A DNA stretch of 64,000 nucleotides, taken from the NCBI GenBank assembly GCA_963854835.1, contig OY978527.1, forward strand, positions 28,103,529-28,167,528. Reading direction: 5' to 3'. Below the pieces are notes generated by a model, which was not told the origin of the DNA, made no database searches, and saw only the letters and a list, made by a program, of their open reading frames with translations. Below, piece after piece: positions 20,051 to 32,820 of the stretch. Positions within the stretch are counted from its first letter, which is position 1. Every line of letters begins with the position of its first letter. The position numbers and the translations under genes were made by a program. The stretch is from Megamerina dolium. Taxonomy: Eukaryota > Arthropoda > Insecta > Diptera > Megamerinidae.

Positions 20051-23000
20051 ATATCATGTTGTGCGCATCGATATGCCATGAGGAACATTGGTATATGTAC
20101 ATCCCAGTCTCTTTGGTATTTACCTACGACTTTTCTCAAATATTCCTCCAAGGTACGGTTAAATCGTTCTACTGATTCGAAATTTCGACCTTGGTCTGAG
20201 TGTAACTCCATCGGTACACCAATACGAGTAATCCATTGGTTGACGAATACATTCGCAACTGTACTAGCTTCTTGATTTGGAATGGGGCATACTTCAGGCC
20301 ATTTACTGAAGTAATCTATAACCACCAGAACATACTTGTTTCCTGCGTTGCTTATTGGAAATGGCCCAGCTATGTCCATAGCAATTCGCTCAAATGGAGC
20401 ACCCACGGTGTATTGGTGCATCTTACCACGACTTTTCTTAGTGGGACCTTTGGCCATTGCACATTGCTTACACTTCCGAATCCAATCAGCGTCATGGTCA
20501 TGACATCCAACCCAATGGAATCGTTGAATTTGAAAGCTATCACTTCATTTATTCTTGCCTTGGGTACCACTAGCAGATCATAAGTGATTTTTCCATCTTC
20601 ACTTTCCCATGTTCGGAATAAACATCCGTCTCGTAAGTGCAGGCTTTGCCACTGCGCCCAGTATGCCTTTGCTATTGGACTCTCATTAGCCATTTCTTGC
20701 CAATCTGGACGTATGCCCTGCTCCTTGTATTCCATAATCTTTACGAGATCTGGGTCGTTCCGCTGATCTTCTTGCACTCGTTCGGTGGTTCATGTCTCCT
20801 CCGGCAATATATTTGTAAGTCGTACGTCGACAATGTGCTCCTTGCTTTCCACTCGTGAACAATGTTTACATTCCATTTTGCAAGGACGACGAGATAGAGC
20901 ATCCGCGTTGCCGTGATGTCCTCCTTTACGATGTTCGATGGTAAAATGATAACTCTGCAGCCTTTCAATCCAGCGCGCCAATTGTCCTTCTGGGTTTTTA
21001 AATTGTAATAACCACCTTAGCGCTGCGTGGTCAGTTCGTAGATGAAATGACTGACCGTACAAGTATTTATGGAAATACTTTACACATTCCAGTATTGCGA
21101 GCAACTCTCTTCGAGTGACACAGTAGTTTCTTTCTGGCTTCGACAGGATTTTACTGTAGTATGCTATTACTTTTTCTTGCCCATCTATGATCTGAGAGAG
21201 CACACCACCTATTCCATAGCCACTCGCATCTGTGTCTAACACAAACTTTTGACCAGGTACTGGATACGCTAATACTGGTGCTGAACAGAGTTTTTCTTTC
21301 AGTTGTTCGAATGATTTCTGTTGGTCTTCGCCCCATACAAATGGTTTGTTCTTTCTTGTTAACTCATGCAGACTGCTGGCGATGTTTGCAAATCCAGGAA
21401 CAAATCGTCTATAGTAGGTACATAACCCTAGGAAGCTTCTTAACTCGTGAAGATTCGATGGAATAGGCCATTCTTGTACTGCTGCTACTTTCTCCTCGTC
21501 GGTATGTACCCCGTCTGTTGTTACTTTATGACCAAGATATTTAACTTCTCGCCTGAAGAGTGAACACTTTTTCATATTCAGTTTAAGCCCTGCTGATTGT
21601 ATACGCTCAAATACTTCTTTCAACTTTTCCAGGTGGTCGTTAAATCTTTTCCCATCACAATAATGTCATCGAGGTACACCAAGCACGTTTTCCAGTGTAG
21701 TCCTCTGAGTACACGCTCCATCAAACGTTCGAAAGTAGCTGGCGCATTGCATAAACCAAATGGCATGACTGTAAATTGCCATAGACCATCGCCAATACTG
21801 AAAGCTGTTTTCTCTTTGTCTTCCTTACCAAGTTCCACTTGCCAGTAGCCACTTTGCAAATCAAGAGTTGAGAACCACTTCGCACCAGATAGTGTGTCCA
21901 GAGTGTCATCGATTCTTGGCAGTGGATAGCTGCCTTTTTTCGTAATATCATTTAGCTTTCTGTAATCCACACAGAATCGAGTACTTCCATCCTTCTTCTT
22001 TACCAGCACAACTGGTGAACTCCATGGACTCGCTGATGGTTCAATAACACCTTGTTTCTGCATATCGGAAATCAGCTTAATGGCTTCGTCTCTTTTGGCC
22101 AATGGAACTCGTCGTGGTGTTTGACGAATTGGTCTAGAATCACCGGTGTCAATGTGATGCTTCACGATGGTTGTTCGTCCTCCAGTTTTTCCATTTGAAG
22201 AAAAGATTGAACTGTACTTCTCCAATAGCTGTAAAGCCTTTTCTTTTTGCTGGTTGGTAAGCACACCTGCCCATTCTTCCATCTGTGCTTTTATTTCCGC
22301 TCTGACAGTTCCTGATCTTCCACTTTTTATCGACGAACCCTTTTCGCAGTCTACTATGGCAGTAACTTCCTGGCAATGACCAATCACCATTCCTTTCTTC
22401 ACAACTGTAGATGTATTAGTTGGATTTAATATTCGCACAGGTACTATTCCATTTTCTTTAGGTTCCACTAACGTCCTACCAAGTATGATGTTTTTATTTT
22501 GTATTTCTTTATCTGCTTCTACTAACCACAACTTGCCTGTCCCATCATCCACATTCATCTGTGCCCAAATCACCGCTTCTGATTTTGCTGGAACCTCTTG
22601 GCGTTGACATGCCAGTGCTCGTTTGATGTTCCCACTACGCTTGTAACCGATGTTCAATGGTAGTTCGACATTTGCATAGCGCAGTATCCGTTGATTTAAA
22701 TCTAACGTAAATCCGTTGCCAATCATAAAATCAACACCAATTATTACGTCATCGATGATGTCGGCCACAATGAATTCATGTTCCCATGTGCAATTTCCAA
22801 TAGATACTCGTTTCTTTATCTTGCCCAGAATTTGTGCCTCACCCGTTGCTGTACGCAATTTTATACCCATTAAAGGCTCAAACCTCTTTACCAAATCGCT
22901 CTTGATTATAGAATGTGATGCACCAGTGTCCAGAGTTAACATGAATTCCATATTGTCCAATTTTCCATCAATAGTCAGGCTGCTTGGCACACGCTGTAGT

Positions 23001-23071
23001 TGTGAAATGTGAATGATGGGGCAACCCACTGTTGGAGTCAGTTCACGCCCCGCTGTACTGACTCGATCTAG
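20045..23071 (-). pseudogene. pol: Pol relic of copy 3
   Basis: Protease and RT are open from about 23071 to 21640, where a one-base deletion in a T run shifts the frame. RT tail, RNase H and connection continue to about 20790. Integrase pieces follow with at least two deletions: about 70 bp near 20515-20525 removing the zinc-binding HH part, and about 80 bp in frame near 20180 that shortens the catalytic D-to-E spacing from 35 to about 8 residues. The C-terminus is missing. Non-functional. Confidence 0.9.
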
Positions 23072-23077
23072 TTTAAC
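23035..23077 (-). promoter_or_regulatory. Frameshift signal of copy 3 (one stem mismatch)
   Basis: GTTAAAC on - at 23077-23071 and the stem arms 23064-23054 and 23045-23035 are kept, with a single mismatch (TACA for TTCA). The second-stem partner GCCCC is also kept (about 23018-23022 on +). Confidence 0.7.
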
Positions 23078-24361
23078 GATGGATTTGTGTTAGTGGAGCG
23101 ATCGCTATCCACCTTATTCTCCTTCTTTTGTCTTCCTGGAGAATTCGATCTTGATCGCTTTCGTCGTAGACGGCAGTCACGCGCCATGTGTCCTGGTTTG
23201 TCGCAAATAAAGCACTTACCATTAAATTTGTTTTCGCGTCGACCTGCTCTTGCTTCAGGCTGAACTACTGATTTTACTGCCTGACGCACTGCTTTAACCA
23301 GATGTGATGTTTTCCCCTCTAGTTGGCGTCCCCGTGGCATTGGTCGGCACATCAAACTGGCGGCTTCAAATGTCAAGGCCCTACTGACTGTTTCGGCATA
23401 AGTATTTCTTGGTGACATGACTAGGGCACGCTTTGTCTCTCCATCACGTATGCCATCTATGAATGCCTCTATTTTGATTTTTTCGACAAACTCTTCCGAA
23501 TTACCGGAGAACGCAAGATGACATAAGCGCTCAATGTCAAAAGCGAATTCCTGCAGGCTCTCATTACTCCGTGGCACTCGCGATCTTAACTCCACTCGAT
23601 GTAACTGACTTTTGTATTCATTTCCATATTTCCGCTGGAGTGTGTCCATCAGTGACTGATAGCTACCACGATCTTTCTCTGGAACCATCTATAACACCTC
23701 GGAAGCATTACCTTTTAATGCGACTATTAAAGCAGCATTCTTGTCGCTGTCATCCCATTGATTCTTCAAAGATGTTGTCTCGAATTGAAGCTTGAAGATA
23801 TTGAATGACGTGCTTCAGTCAAATGTTGGTGATTGAGTTCGTGCTGTAATTTCTCGAACTTGTCTTCCCAGTCGTCGACATGTTCCTTCAGCTTATCATC
23901 CAACTCATCCACGTGTTCTTTCAGCTCTGTGACTTTGTCATTAATAGCTCCGGAAATTTCCTGAAATCTAAGTTCAGTTCCTTTCTGTAGATTTTCGATG
24001 ACGTGTTTTTGGCGAGCCGAATGTTCTTGAAGCTTGGAGTCAATGCGAGACGCATTTCCTTGAATTTCCGTACGCAATTCAGCCGAATGTTCTTGTAACT
24101 TCGCATTAATTCCTTGCAGTTGCTGCTGATGTTGCATCATGGATTTCATAAATTCCATGAGTTGACCACTCGAATCTACCTTACTCTCTTCCTCGGCGTG
24201 CAAGACAGCATGTATCTCGGCTTCCTCAAAGAACTCATGTTCTTCTACATTAATACCCTTAGCCTCACCAGCAGTTCTGCTTTTGTACCTGATGACGATA
24301 GATTCCTCTCTGACAACTGTTTTTTCAGTTGGTCCACTTTTAGTTGGTCAATTTTCACCAT
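23068..24361 (-). pseudogene. gag: Gag relic of copy 3
   Basis: Begins with the family ATG (24361-24359) and the SAP-like start, but is frameshifted in the SAP region and again near 23770-23830. It carries an in-frame TAG at 23691-23689 where the others have CAG. The zinc knuckle (GKCFICDKPGH) survives. The Thr/Glu-rich segment before the knuckle differs strongly from copies 1 and 2. Confidence 0.88.
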
Positions 24362-24390
24362 CTTTACAGAATCCCACTTCTGACACCAAT

Positions 24391-24824
24391 TGTTACGTTT
24401 TTATCCTGTGAGCGTTTAATTCTATTTGAATTACCTTGTTCGATCACTGGATTCTGTTAATAACTGCAACACTTATTTTATACAACTATATACAGCAACA
24501 ATTTATTTAATAAACACTATTTACAATCAACTCTGTTTATAATCAACTATTTACAATAACACTGTAATGTACTAGCAACATTTGCCTCTGTATAGATGTT
24601 TGCGCAGTCACGTTCGGAATTCGATTGATTGTCACTTCTCAACACTGGCTCTATTTATACTCTGTTGGCAACACCCCAGAATCTTCCTTTATCGAGATTC
24701 TTCTCTTTCTTTCTCGTTGGCTTGTTCTGGTTATTACTTATTTCTTTTTGTTGACATTCGTTTCGATGCTGCCAATAGTGTCAGTCCAATAGTGATGAGT
24801 AACCAACTATCGATACTCGGTACA
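24391..24824 (-). repeat. 5' LTR of copy 3
   Basis: 434 bp, with a DRE octamer at 24808-24815 and the TATA region near 24652-24660. The terminal bases are TGTACCG instead of TGTAACG. The tRNA-Leu primer site (24369-24388) adjoins it. Confidence 0.92.
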
Positions 24825-26141
24825 ATATGTCCATCCTGATACATATGTGCCCGCCAACCATCCCTATTGCAATCATATCCAATTGTTACCGGTCATGTAG
24901 TTGCAAATTGTGTTTGTAATTGAATTTTAGAAAAGTTTGTGGCTTCTGATGACGTATACTTTTTATCACGAAAATCATATTTTATAAACAGTTTTTGTTA
25001 ATTCTCAAACAATTTTACTTATTTTTTTCATAGTAAATACCATTAATTATTGAACTTTTTTTTTTCTTTGTACCAAGCAAACATGGCTCCAAAAAAGTGA
25101 TGCTATTCCAGAAATTTATTTCCTTTTTCTACATTTATTACGTGATCTTCTGTAATTGGACCATGATATCCAATTAACAATGTCCAACATTCGAAAATTT
25201 CTCCACTTTCGTCAATTGTAATGCCGATATTTTACTATCAATATCTGCCGTCAAACCATTGAAATTGTAGATGTGTAGAGAATGGAATACTGAACAATAG
25301 AGAAGACTGAGTACAATTGTATCAATTCATTTTACCGGCCGGTTTTTATCGACATAACTTCAAATCAATTGGTATTGCTAGGACAGAGCTAGAGATATAC
25401 ATAGCGACAAACATTTTATCGTGATTAGAATGACGAGAGAATAAAAAACCAGGAATATATTAACAGCAAACATTGGTAATAAAATAAATGAAACAATTGT
25501 CTAAACCGTATGAATTGGTTGATATTTTCAATGCCCCTATTACGAATGGGGCAACTCAACTAACTTGGATGCCTAAGAGGGAACTACTAATGAAAAATTA
25601 CCTGTTCAGTTACCATCGAACATTCAACTCAAAGCAGATGTTTTCATTGGTCGCCATCAATAATACGAATTTGAATTAACAGTTGATTGAAGTTGGGTTG
25701 TGGCAATAATTTGAATGATATTTTCAATTTGATTTCAAACTGTTCTAATTAAATACGCATATTGTAGAGGAATGAATACAATTTTTTAAAGTATGTACAC
25801 ATAATAAATTTATTGAATCAACGTTATGGAAAAACATATTTTTTAGGAAATCATTATATTTATATAGGAAAATGTCACGAATTTTCGAAGAAAGCCAATT
25901 TCAATCATACAAAATAAGTATTGTATTGATTTTTTCGATGGACTACATGTTTTAGGTTACCTCAAAACTTTAGCCACATCAATTGGACGATTTGCAAAAT
26001 ATTGCGTATAGTTATTGCTGAATAGTAAGTCTATAATACGCGTTTTTAAAATTCCATGTCATTTTCCCATACTCATATGTGTAACATAAATTAAGAATGC
26101 ATACAAATGTACTATAGGAAACACTTACTTAAAACTATTCA
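24825..26141. other. Intergenic, no feature recognised
   Basis: AT-rich DNA between the retrotransposon array and the 3' end of Mybbp1A. The only open frame (25488-25679) has no recognisable similarity. The first bases after ATAT (GTCCATCC...) are the original right flank of the insertion target. Confidence 0.6.
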
Positions 26142-29100
26142 TCATTGACCACTACTACTATAATCATTATCCGAATCATGAATATTAGAGGTATTACCAT
26201 TGGTCTGAACAAACCCGAAACCACCATTAAGACCAACTGAGGAGGCTTCCAAGCGCTGTTGCTTTTTCTGTTTCTTTTGTTTTCTTAAATCTTGAGTGGA
26301 AATTTTACGTTTTTGTGTTTTCACTTGTACTCCAGAGGTTTCTGCTTCTTCAGTAGAATCGGAAACTCTAGCACTTCCAGTTCGTTCACAGTGATCACCA
26401 ACTCCATTTGAGTCTTTTTGCTGTACAGCACTGTTACGTATGACCGACAATTTAAAAGCCGTACAAAAACGCTGATAGAGATGATTTGATTCCAGACGGA
26501 TGGTGCGTCGTATTTGTTGCATAGCATCACATATTTTTGCTGTGCACAAGTTTGATTGCAAATTTAGACGAACATTCGTTTTCTGTGCTTGCAAAAGCAA
26601 TTCCAAAAGAGTTTGAAATTCTTTCGGTGATCGTACTTCATTATTTTTTGCGACAGCTTGGATGTGTGTACATAGGGTGTTCTCAATTTGAGATAAAGAC
26701 TTTTTCGTCGTGTCTTCACTAAGTTTCGGCAACTTATTGTTCTTATAAAGCACCGTAAGGACTTCATAGATTTGAATACGCCTGAAAGTACGTGTTTGCA
26801 TTGTGATGCCATTATTGGATAACTGTAATGCCAATTCCCACACACCAATCCAACACAGACTGAAAATATCCGACAGCAAAGTAATATTCACAAGAGGATT
26901 CCGTGATTTTATGAATTCATCCACATATTCACTGCATAGTTTAAGGACTTTCGAACCTTCTGTATGCTGTTTACCCTTTGCAGAAATCTTGTTTATGCTA
27001 CCTATTAGAAACAGTATGCATTTGTTACGTAGCTTATTCATGACGCCAAATACAGCTGCTTTCGCTTTCTTCTCAACGATTAGGCGAATGAAGTTCACCA
27101 AATTATCTTCAGTCAAATCATTATCGACGGCATATGTTTTCAACGAGGTCAATTTATTCAAGACTTTTTCCACCTTTACTTGCAGTGGCTTCAGCTCTTC
27201 ACCCACACAATATTCAATCATGTCGAATAATGCCAGCATAATTTCAATGGATATCAATAGAGATGGGTTATGTTCCAAATATATTTCCAATAGATCCAAG
27301 ACACGTATTCGAAAATGCATAACAGTTGTTGTTTTGACGCGATAGCTTTTCGACTTCTTTGAATGTGCACCACCACCTGTGCCACCCGACTTTTTCATTG
27401 CCTTAAACGCATTGGATAGCGCTTCATCCAACTTTCGACCCATATCCTCAGTCAAGTCATTCAAGTCAACTGACTCCATATCATCATCGGCTCCGATTGC
27501 GGCACCATTTTCCATGAGCGCTTTCGAAATATCATTCCGCAACTTATCTGATACAGTTACTTCTTCATCTTCTTCATCATCATCATCATCATCGTCGTCG
27601 TCATCTTCTTCGTCTTCGTCTTCATCATCATCATCCCCATCATCGTTACCATCATCATCTTCGCCATCAACATCATTCTGTTCCTCATCATTATTTCCTT
27701 CACTTGTATCCATATCATCTTCGTTATCACTCTCGTCCTCACTTTCTTCATTTTTATTGCTGAGAGGGTTTTGACCGTCCTTCATTTTTAGCATTGAGAG
27801 TATTTGGTGAACAGCGCTTAAATTAAGGTTGCCACATAAATGTGGAAATAATGCGTTTACAATATTACGAAGCGCACTGGCATTTTGTGATAGCAAATGT
27901 AGAAATAGATCAACTACTACTTCTACCCATTCTGGTTCCTCCTAAAATGAAAATGTTAAAAAAATTGTATATATTGTGACTTAAGTTAATGTGTGTGTAG
28001 TACAGGGTATTTCAACAAGAGGTGTCATTTTAAATCTCCCATTATTTTTTCAGGTGTCAACATACAACTGTCATTCGTTGACATTTGACAAATAAGAACT
28101 AGTGATTTTCAGATAATAGATCGATACACGCTCGCACAACGCGATTCGTTTCTACTGTTTTTGGCCATTTTCAAGCATTTTCTGGCACAGCTAATCTTTA
28201 ATCTTTAAATTCGAACGTCTTGGTTGTGTTAGTGATGTAAACACTCCAACCCATTGCTTTAAGTGGCCGGCGAGATTGTGCGACTTAACACCATTACTTT
28301 TTTCTTTGGGGCTACGTTAGAGACAAAGTCTACTCCAATGCTTCAGCAAAAATTCAAGTACTCATAGCCAATTCTGATATTACTGTTAATTATGAAAATT
28401 ATGTTATGAAAATTTTCATCAAAAGAATGGCCATATGCAAGAAGAGTCACGGCGGATATTTGGTAGATATTGTATTCTATTACTAACCTCAGATTATCAG
28501 ATCTTATTACAAGAATATAGGGTTTTTTATTATTATTTAAAATGACTCCTCTCGTTGAAAGACGCTGTATATAGTTATGTAAAAAACAGTTTGCAATTTC
28601 ACTACTTTTCTCCAGGAAAAGCTATGGTCGGGGTTAGCCCAAAGTAACATTTCTGTTAGTTTAACTACAATTGTCCTCAAAAAAGAACAAATTTGGATTC
28701 GCCTATACCTGAAATCGGTTGATTGATTAACATTAGATTGATTTACATTTGACGTATTTTTAACACCATGGATGGATCTAACTAGATCCATCCCGTCGAG
28801 TTGATGTAGGTTAGGTTAGGTTATTGTGACTTCCCTCTCTCTCAGACGACACACTTAGACCAGGAAGGCCAATTGTGATACCACCGAACTTCTCTTCCAA
28901 TACTGTTGTGCGTATTAAATTTGGACATCATTAGAAGGGATCTACTTATATTAGCCGGTTCCGAACGACAAAACCGTTGTGATATCACTTTATTTAGCTT
29001 TGTCACAGAGCTCTTTTAAACAGCATTTTTGACAAAATGCTACTGCCGGAAAAATTGCCAATTACTTGCCGACAAGTGCGTACCGTTTGAAAGAAAAATC

Positions 29101-32100
29101 TTTTTCGATATTAAATTTTGTTATGTTCAGCCAGAAATTGAACCCATGAGCTACAGATCAGTAGGCCAACGCACTAACCACTGAGTTACGGCACCCACTG
29201 AGTTGATGTAATGTAATAGGTTCATATGCGTTCTCATTCTCTTCGATGTTCCTATAGCCCGGAATCTAAGTGAAAATGATATCAGTGAACCGATTTAGTC
29301 CACTCAGCTCTCTTTAGCCTCACAAGCCTCTCAACGGCGAGTGTGAAGAATCTCACACTATACATTCTTAGCTCCAATTAGTTCGAGTTAGTTAGTTAGG
29401 AACCGATACCGTATGGTGCCACAATGGATCTATGTTGGGCTAAGTGTGTCCTTCGGGGCAGCCATCTAAATTTATCTGCCTACATAGGTAAACGATTTGA
29501 ATGGTGTATTTTTACGTTTGCGGAGAAACCCCCAACGCCCACTTCGCAGTCTCTTTTAGAACCATTTGCATAAAATGTTGTCAAATTTCTTTCAAAAGCT
29601 ATTTCGTATCCATACGATTCGCATTGGAAACTAACACCGAAATTGCTATTAATATGTAGTTGTGATATTGTGATTTATAATGTCATTCCGGACAAATAAT
29701 TGGAGACTGCGCCTAGTATCCTACTGTGTCTGTATATGCGTTACGCCCAGCAACCGAATGCATTAAACGTAACTGCTTATTGCAGGTGATACTTTTAATG
29801 TGAATGCCTAACATCATGTTAAGGGATTCCAATTTTATTTACGCCTTGCACATACCAATGAAGAGAGACTATTAGCAAATTTTTGTGGGGTTGACCATCG
29901 TCCCGATCCTCGCTTGAAGCGTTAGATACCCTCTAGCTGGCATTGAGCCAGTACGTTGAGGTGGTATTTCAAGAGATGAGTCATTCTAAGGCGAGAGCGT
30001 GGCGAACACTCACACAAAAGGTGATTTATATTAGCATGTGTCTGTTAATTGCGTGGTAAGAAATATTCTGCAGTTACGGGCTACTAATGAATTCAGATAT
30101 GCGAATTCAAGGGGTTTTATAGCTGTGTGACAATCAGTGAAAATACATATGTATATCCACATGTCATATAACGGTACAGTGAAGCCATTTCAATATGGAA
30201 AAGGAATGCAGTGGTCCGGCAATCTAAAAGATATTCGAACTGCAAGGGATTTTCAAAAGTAATCACGTTTGGAAGCATTTGACGTTAAAAGCTAATAGGT
30301 GAAAATTTTGCAAAATAATATACAAATTCAATTAAAATAGAATTTGACTATAGTTCTTAATTCTTTAAATAAGCACTTACCTCTGCAGAAGACTCATTGG
30401 CACCTTTTACTAACTGCTTTGTGTTCATTTGCAGTGTAATACGCTGCATGCACTTGAGTAGATCATCAATAGCTGGCACAGCCATTTCAGCCTCACGATA
30501 TAGTTGTAAACCCATATTTAGCAAGAGTATATGAAAAACAAGTTCCAGCTTATGCGGTTGATCATCGTTTTGACTCTTGCCTTTATCATTCCTCTTTTTC
30601 TTCTTTTGGTTCGGTTCATTTGGTACAGTTACCGCGTGGAACATACTTTGCCATGCTTTTTGGAACGCTTCGTCATAATTTTTAATGCGTACATATTTTG
30701 CAGCATGCTTCTGTTGCATTCGGTCATTACAAAAATGCACCAAATTATAAAGTAATTGCTTCTCCTCTCTCAAATCAGTCAATTTATTTTGTAAACTTGC
30801 GTAGAACATATTTTTGCATTGATCACCAAATTCTTTACTGAATGAACCGGACTTTTCCTTTTTACAAATTTCAACTGCACCATCTGTAACATAGAAAATA
30901 CCTCCAGTCAAGAAAAATCGTAATTGATTCTCACGCCATTGGTATGCTGTATGTACAGATTTATGCAAGAGTAAATGTTGTAACATGTAGCCTGCATTAA
31001 GACGTTCAAAATTCAACCACTTCTCATTGGCATTATCAAGATTCTTTGGCACAGTGTCGAGGAACACAGATTTGTACAAATCGAAACATTCCATCACGCC
31101 TTGTTCGCCCAGGTTATTTATAAGTTGATGTATTACTCGTGTATTCGTGTACTTTTCAATATTAAAAGCACCAGGTGGCATTATCAGACGACGTATGACA
31201 GCTACCTTCTGTTGATCATTTGGTATTTTTCCACAGCAAGCAATCAACGCATCTAGGAATTCATTATAGAATGCTTTTAACGTCACATCCTTCTTCTGTT
31301 TGACATTCTTTAAACCCTCAACCACCATCTTCATAAAATTGTTGCTTAACAAGTCAACCACATTTGTTTTTTCCACATTCAGATGAGTCAAGACATCAGT
31401 GATAATTTTCAAAGTTTCAATTTCAAGTAGTTTTGTCGGCGTTTTTAGACCATTATCAACAACTTGTGTCCAAAACTCCGATAACTTTGATGTTTTTGCT
31501 ATGTACAATCCAAACGCTTCAATTGCGGGATGGGTTAATACGTTCGTGTTACTGCGATCCCAAAATATTTTATGTAAAAATTGATAGCTATCTTTATTTA
31601 AGAGTTCAGTTCCACCAAAATGTGAATTAAGATATTTGGTTGTAATTATGGTTGGAAAGAGATGTTGAACTTTGATGAAACAATGTACTGTTTGCATAGA
31701 TTGTTTAGGCCATGGTTTTACCAGTTCTTTTTGTAGTAATGGCCAAACTGCAGCTTCGAATTTTTTTTGTTCAATCTTAATAAATAGAGAGAATATAATA
31801 AGCTTTAAATGTCTCGAGGCTGAAAGATTCATTGCATACCAATTCTAATATCTCGATAAGAAACGTATAACTCATCGAAGAGTGATAACTACGATGTCTA
31901 GTAGACTGCAACAAACAATTTGTTATCCGCTCCAACTCTTCACTTGTTACAGTCCCAATGCGCCCTGCATGTAAAATCGCTCCACAGATAAGTATTTTAC
32001 CAACAACAGCATCAGCGTCTTCCTGAAAATGACACAATAATAATATTATGTTAGAAATAATACTTACGTCATATCATTCGATGTGCTACTTATTAGAATA

Positions 32101-32719
32101 CTACCCCGTCTGAGACGATTGATATTAATTAAATTAAATATGTATTTACTTTATTTGCTATTGTTGTGCCGACATGCAATTCCTTTTGCATGGTATCAAA
32201 TACTTGTTGCATAGTAACTTCGTCCGGAGGAAATGTACGTAGAAACGCGACTAGGCTAGTGTAGAAACCAGCACGCGACGTATTAGTAGTAGCACCACAA
32301 CCGCGTATTAGACGTTTGAGTGTATATTGCAACTCCTTCTTACGCTGTGAATATTAAGCAATGTAGTTAGTTGTAAAAAAATATGATGCTTCGTTTGCAG
32401 TACGACTTACCTTTTCTACATCTTTTGTTCTACACAATTGTTGGATTAGCTGCACAGCAGCATTCGTTCGCATTTGCTCCTCTTCATTCGTAATCTTTTG
32501 AAAATGTTCAAATATAGACTTGTCTACAATTCCATCTTTAAAAGGTTTTTTTTGTGATGGCGCTTCCTCTTTATTATGGTCCTGTTGATTCGTAATATCG
32601 CCATTTGTTAACTTAAGCTTTTTTTTCGGTTTTTCCGAATGATCCTTTGTAGCAATATATGTTGACGCCGCGTCTTTAGTTTTCTTTGTATCTTTCTTCA
32701 ATTTCATTTTTATGGGCAC
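26142..32719 (-). CDS. Mybbp1A: MYB-binding protein 1A / DNA polymerase V-like nucleolar protein
   Basis: Five exons, all phase 0: 32719-32411, 32344-32150, 32022-31840, 31775-30381 and 27941-26142, about 1,293 residues. Mybbp1A/Pol5 proteins are nucleolar alpha-helical repeat proteins in rRNA transcription and ribosome biogenesis. Recognisable landmarks: a Lys-rich N-terminus (KMKLKKDTKKTK), the LVAFLRTFP region in exon 2, AVWPLLQKELVKPW in exon 4, a very acidic tract in exon 5 (from about 27760 to 27550, mostly Asp/Glu encoded by GAT/GAA repeats), and a basic C-terminal nuclear signal (KQKKQKKQQR). The start is chosen at the first Met with the typical Lys-rich head. Intron 4 is 2.4 kb and holds three transposon-derived pieces. 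A DRE lies about 100 bp upstream of the ATG. Confidence 0.9.
28003..28567 (-). mobile_element. Mariner-type deletion derivative in Mybbp1A intron 4
   Basis: Inverted ends CAGGGTATTTCAAC and CAGCGTCTTTCAAC extending through GAGGNGTCATTTTAAAT, flanked by TA (28001-28002 and 28568-28569). A stretch near 28300-28480 translates on + to FFLWGYVRDKVY and later KRMAICKKSHGGYL, resembling the C-terminal part of a Tc1/mariner-type transposase. Non-autonomous, 565 bp. The strand given is that of the host intron; the residual coding sense is +. Confidence 0.8.
28809..29199 (-). mobile_element. tRNA-derived SINE, copy B
   Basis: Reverse-oriented copy with an 11-bp duplication GAGTTGATGTA (28798-28808 and 29200-29210). 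The head (29199 downward) has the tRNA-like GTGGGTGCCG start, box A ACTCAGTGG and box B GGTTCAATT. The body shares the family phrases 'gccggttccgaacg' and 'cttgccgac'. It ends in a GGTTAGG-rich tail. Confidence 0.88.
29215..29760 (-). mobile_element. Non-LTR retrotransposon relic (RNase H fragment)
   Basis: The minus strand translates near 29600-29490 to LTTFYANGSKRDCEVGVGGF, like the start of a retrotransposon RNase H domain (the DGS-type motif reads NGS here). Near 29290-29250 it reads IPGYRNIEENENAYE, like the VPGHxxIxGNExAD motif. Interrupted by stops. An R1/LOA/I-group origin is likely because those clades carry RNase H. Confidence 0.6.
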
Positions 32720-32820
32720 AGTTATTCAATACTTTCGACAAAAATAGAAATAAAACTTTGTTCAACACTTCAGCCACCTACGAGCACATGTGAGTTTATT
32801 CCATGAAAATGTCAACATTT

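Larger units (their letters stand above)
19736..24824 (-). mobile_element. Ty3/gypsy LTR retrotransposon, copy 3, inverted and degraded
   Basis: Reverse-orientation member of the same family, flanked by ATAT on both sides (19732-19735 and 24825-24828). The right (5') LTR is 24391-24824. The left (3') LTR is cut short at about 20037-20053, where it is fused to the integrase coding region, so the integrase C-terminus, purine tract and U3 are lost. The LTRs differ from those of copies 1 and 2 by roughly 6% by eye and from each other at about five sites in 300, so this is the oldest of the three insertions. The central RT/protease segment is nonetheless nearly identical to copy 2. Confidence 0.93.

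Noticed and set aside
28808..28822. GGTTAGGTTAGGTTA, like insect telomere repeats
   Set aside because: Only about three units, at the tail of a SINE copy with clean duplications. Flies also lack TTAGG telomeres, so this is a SINE tail.
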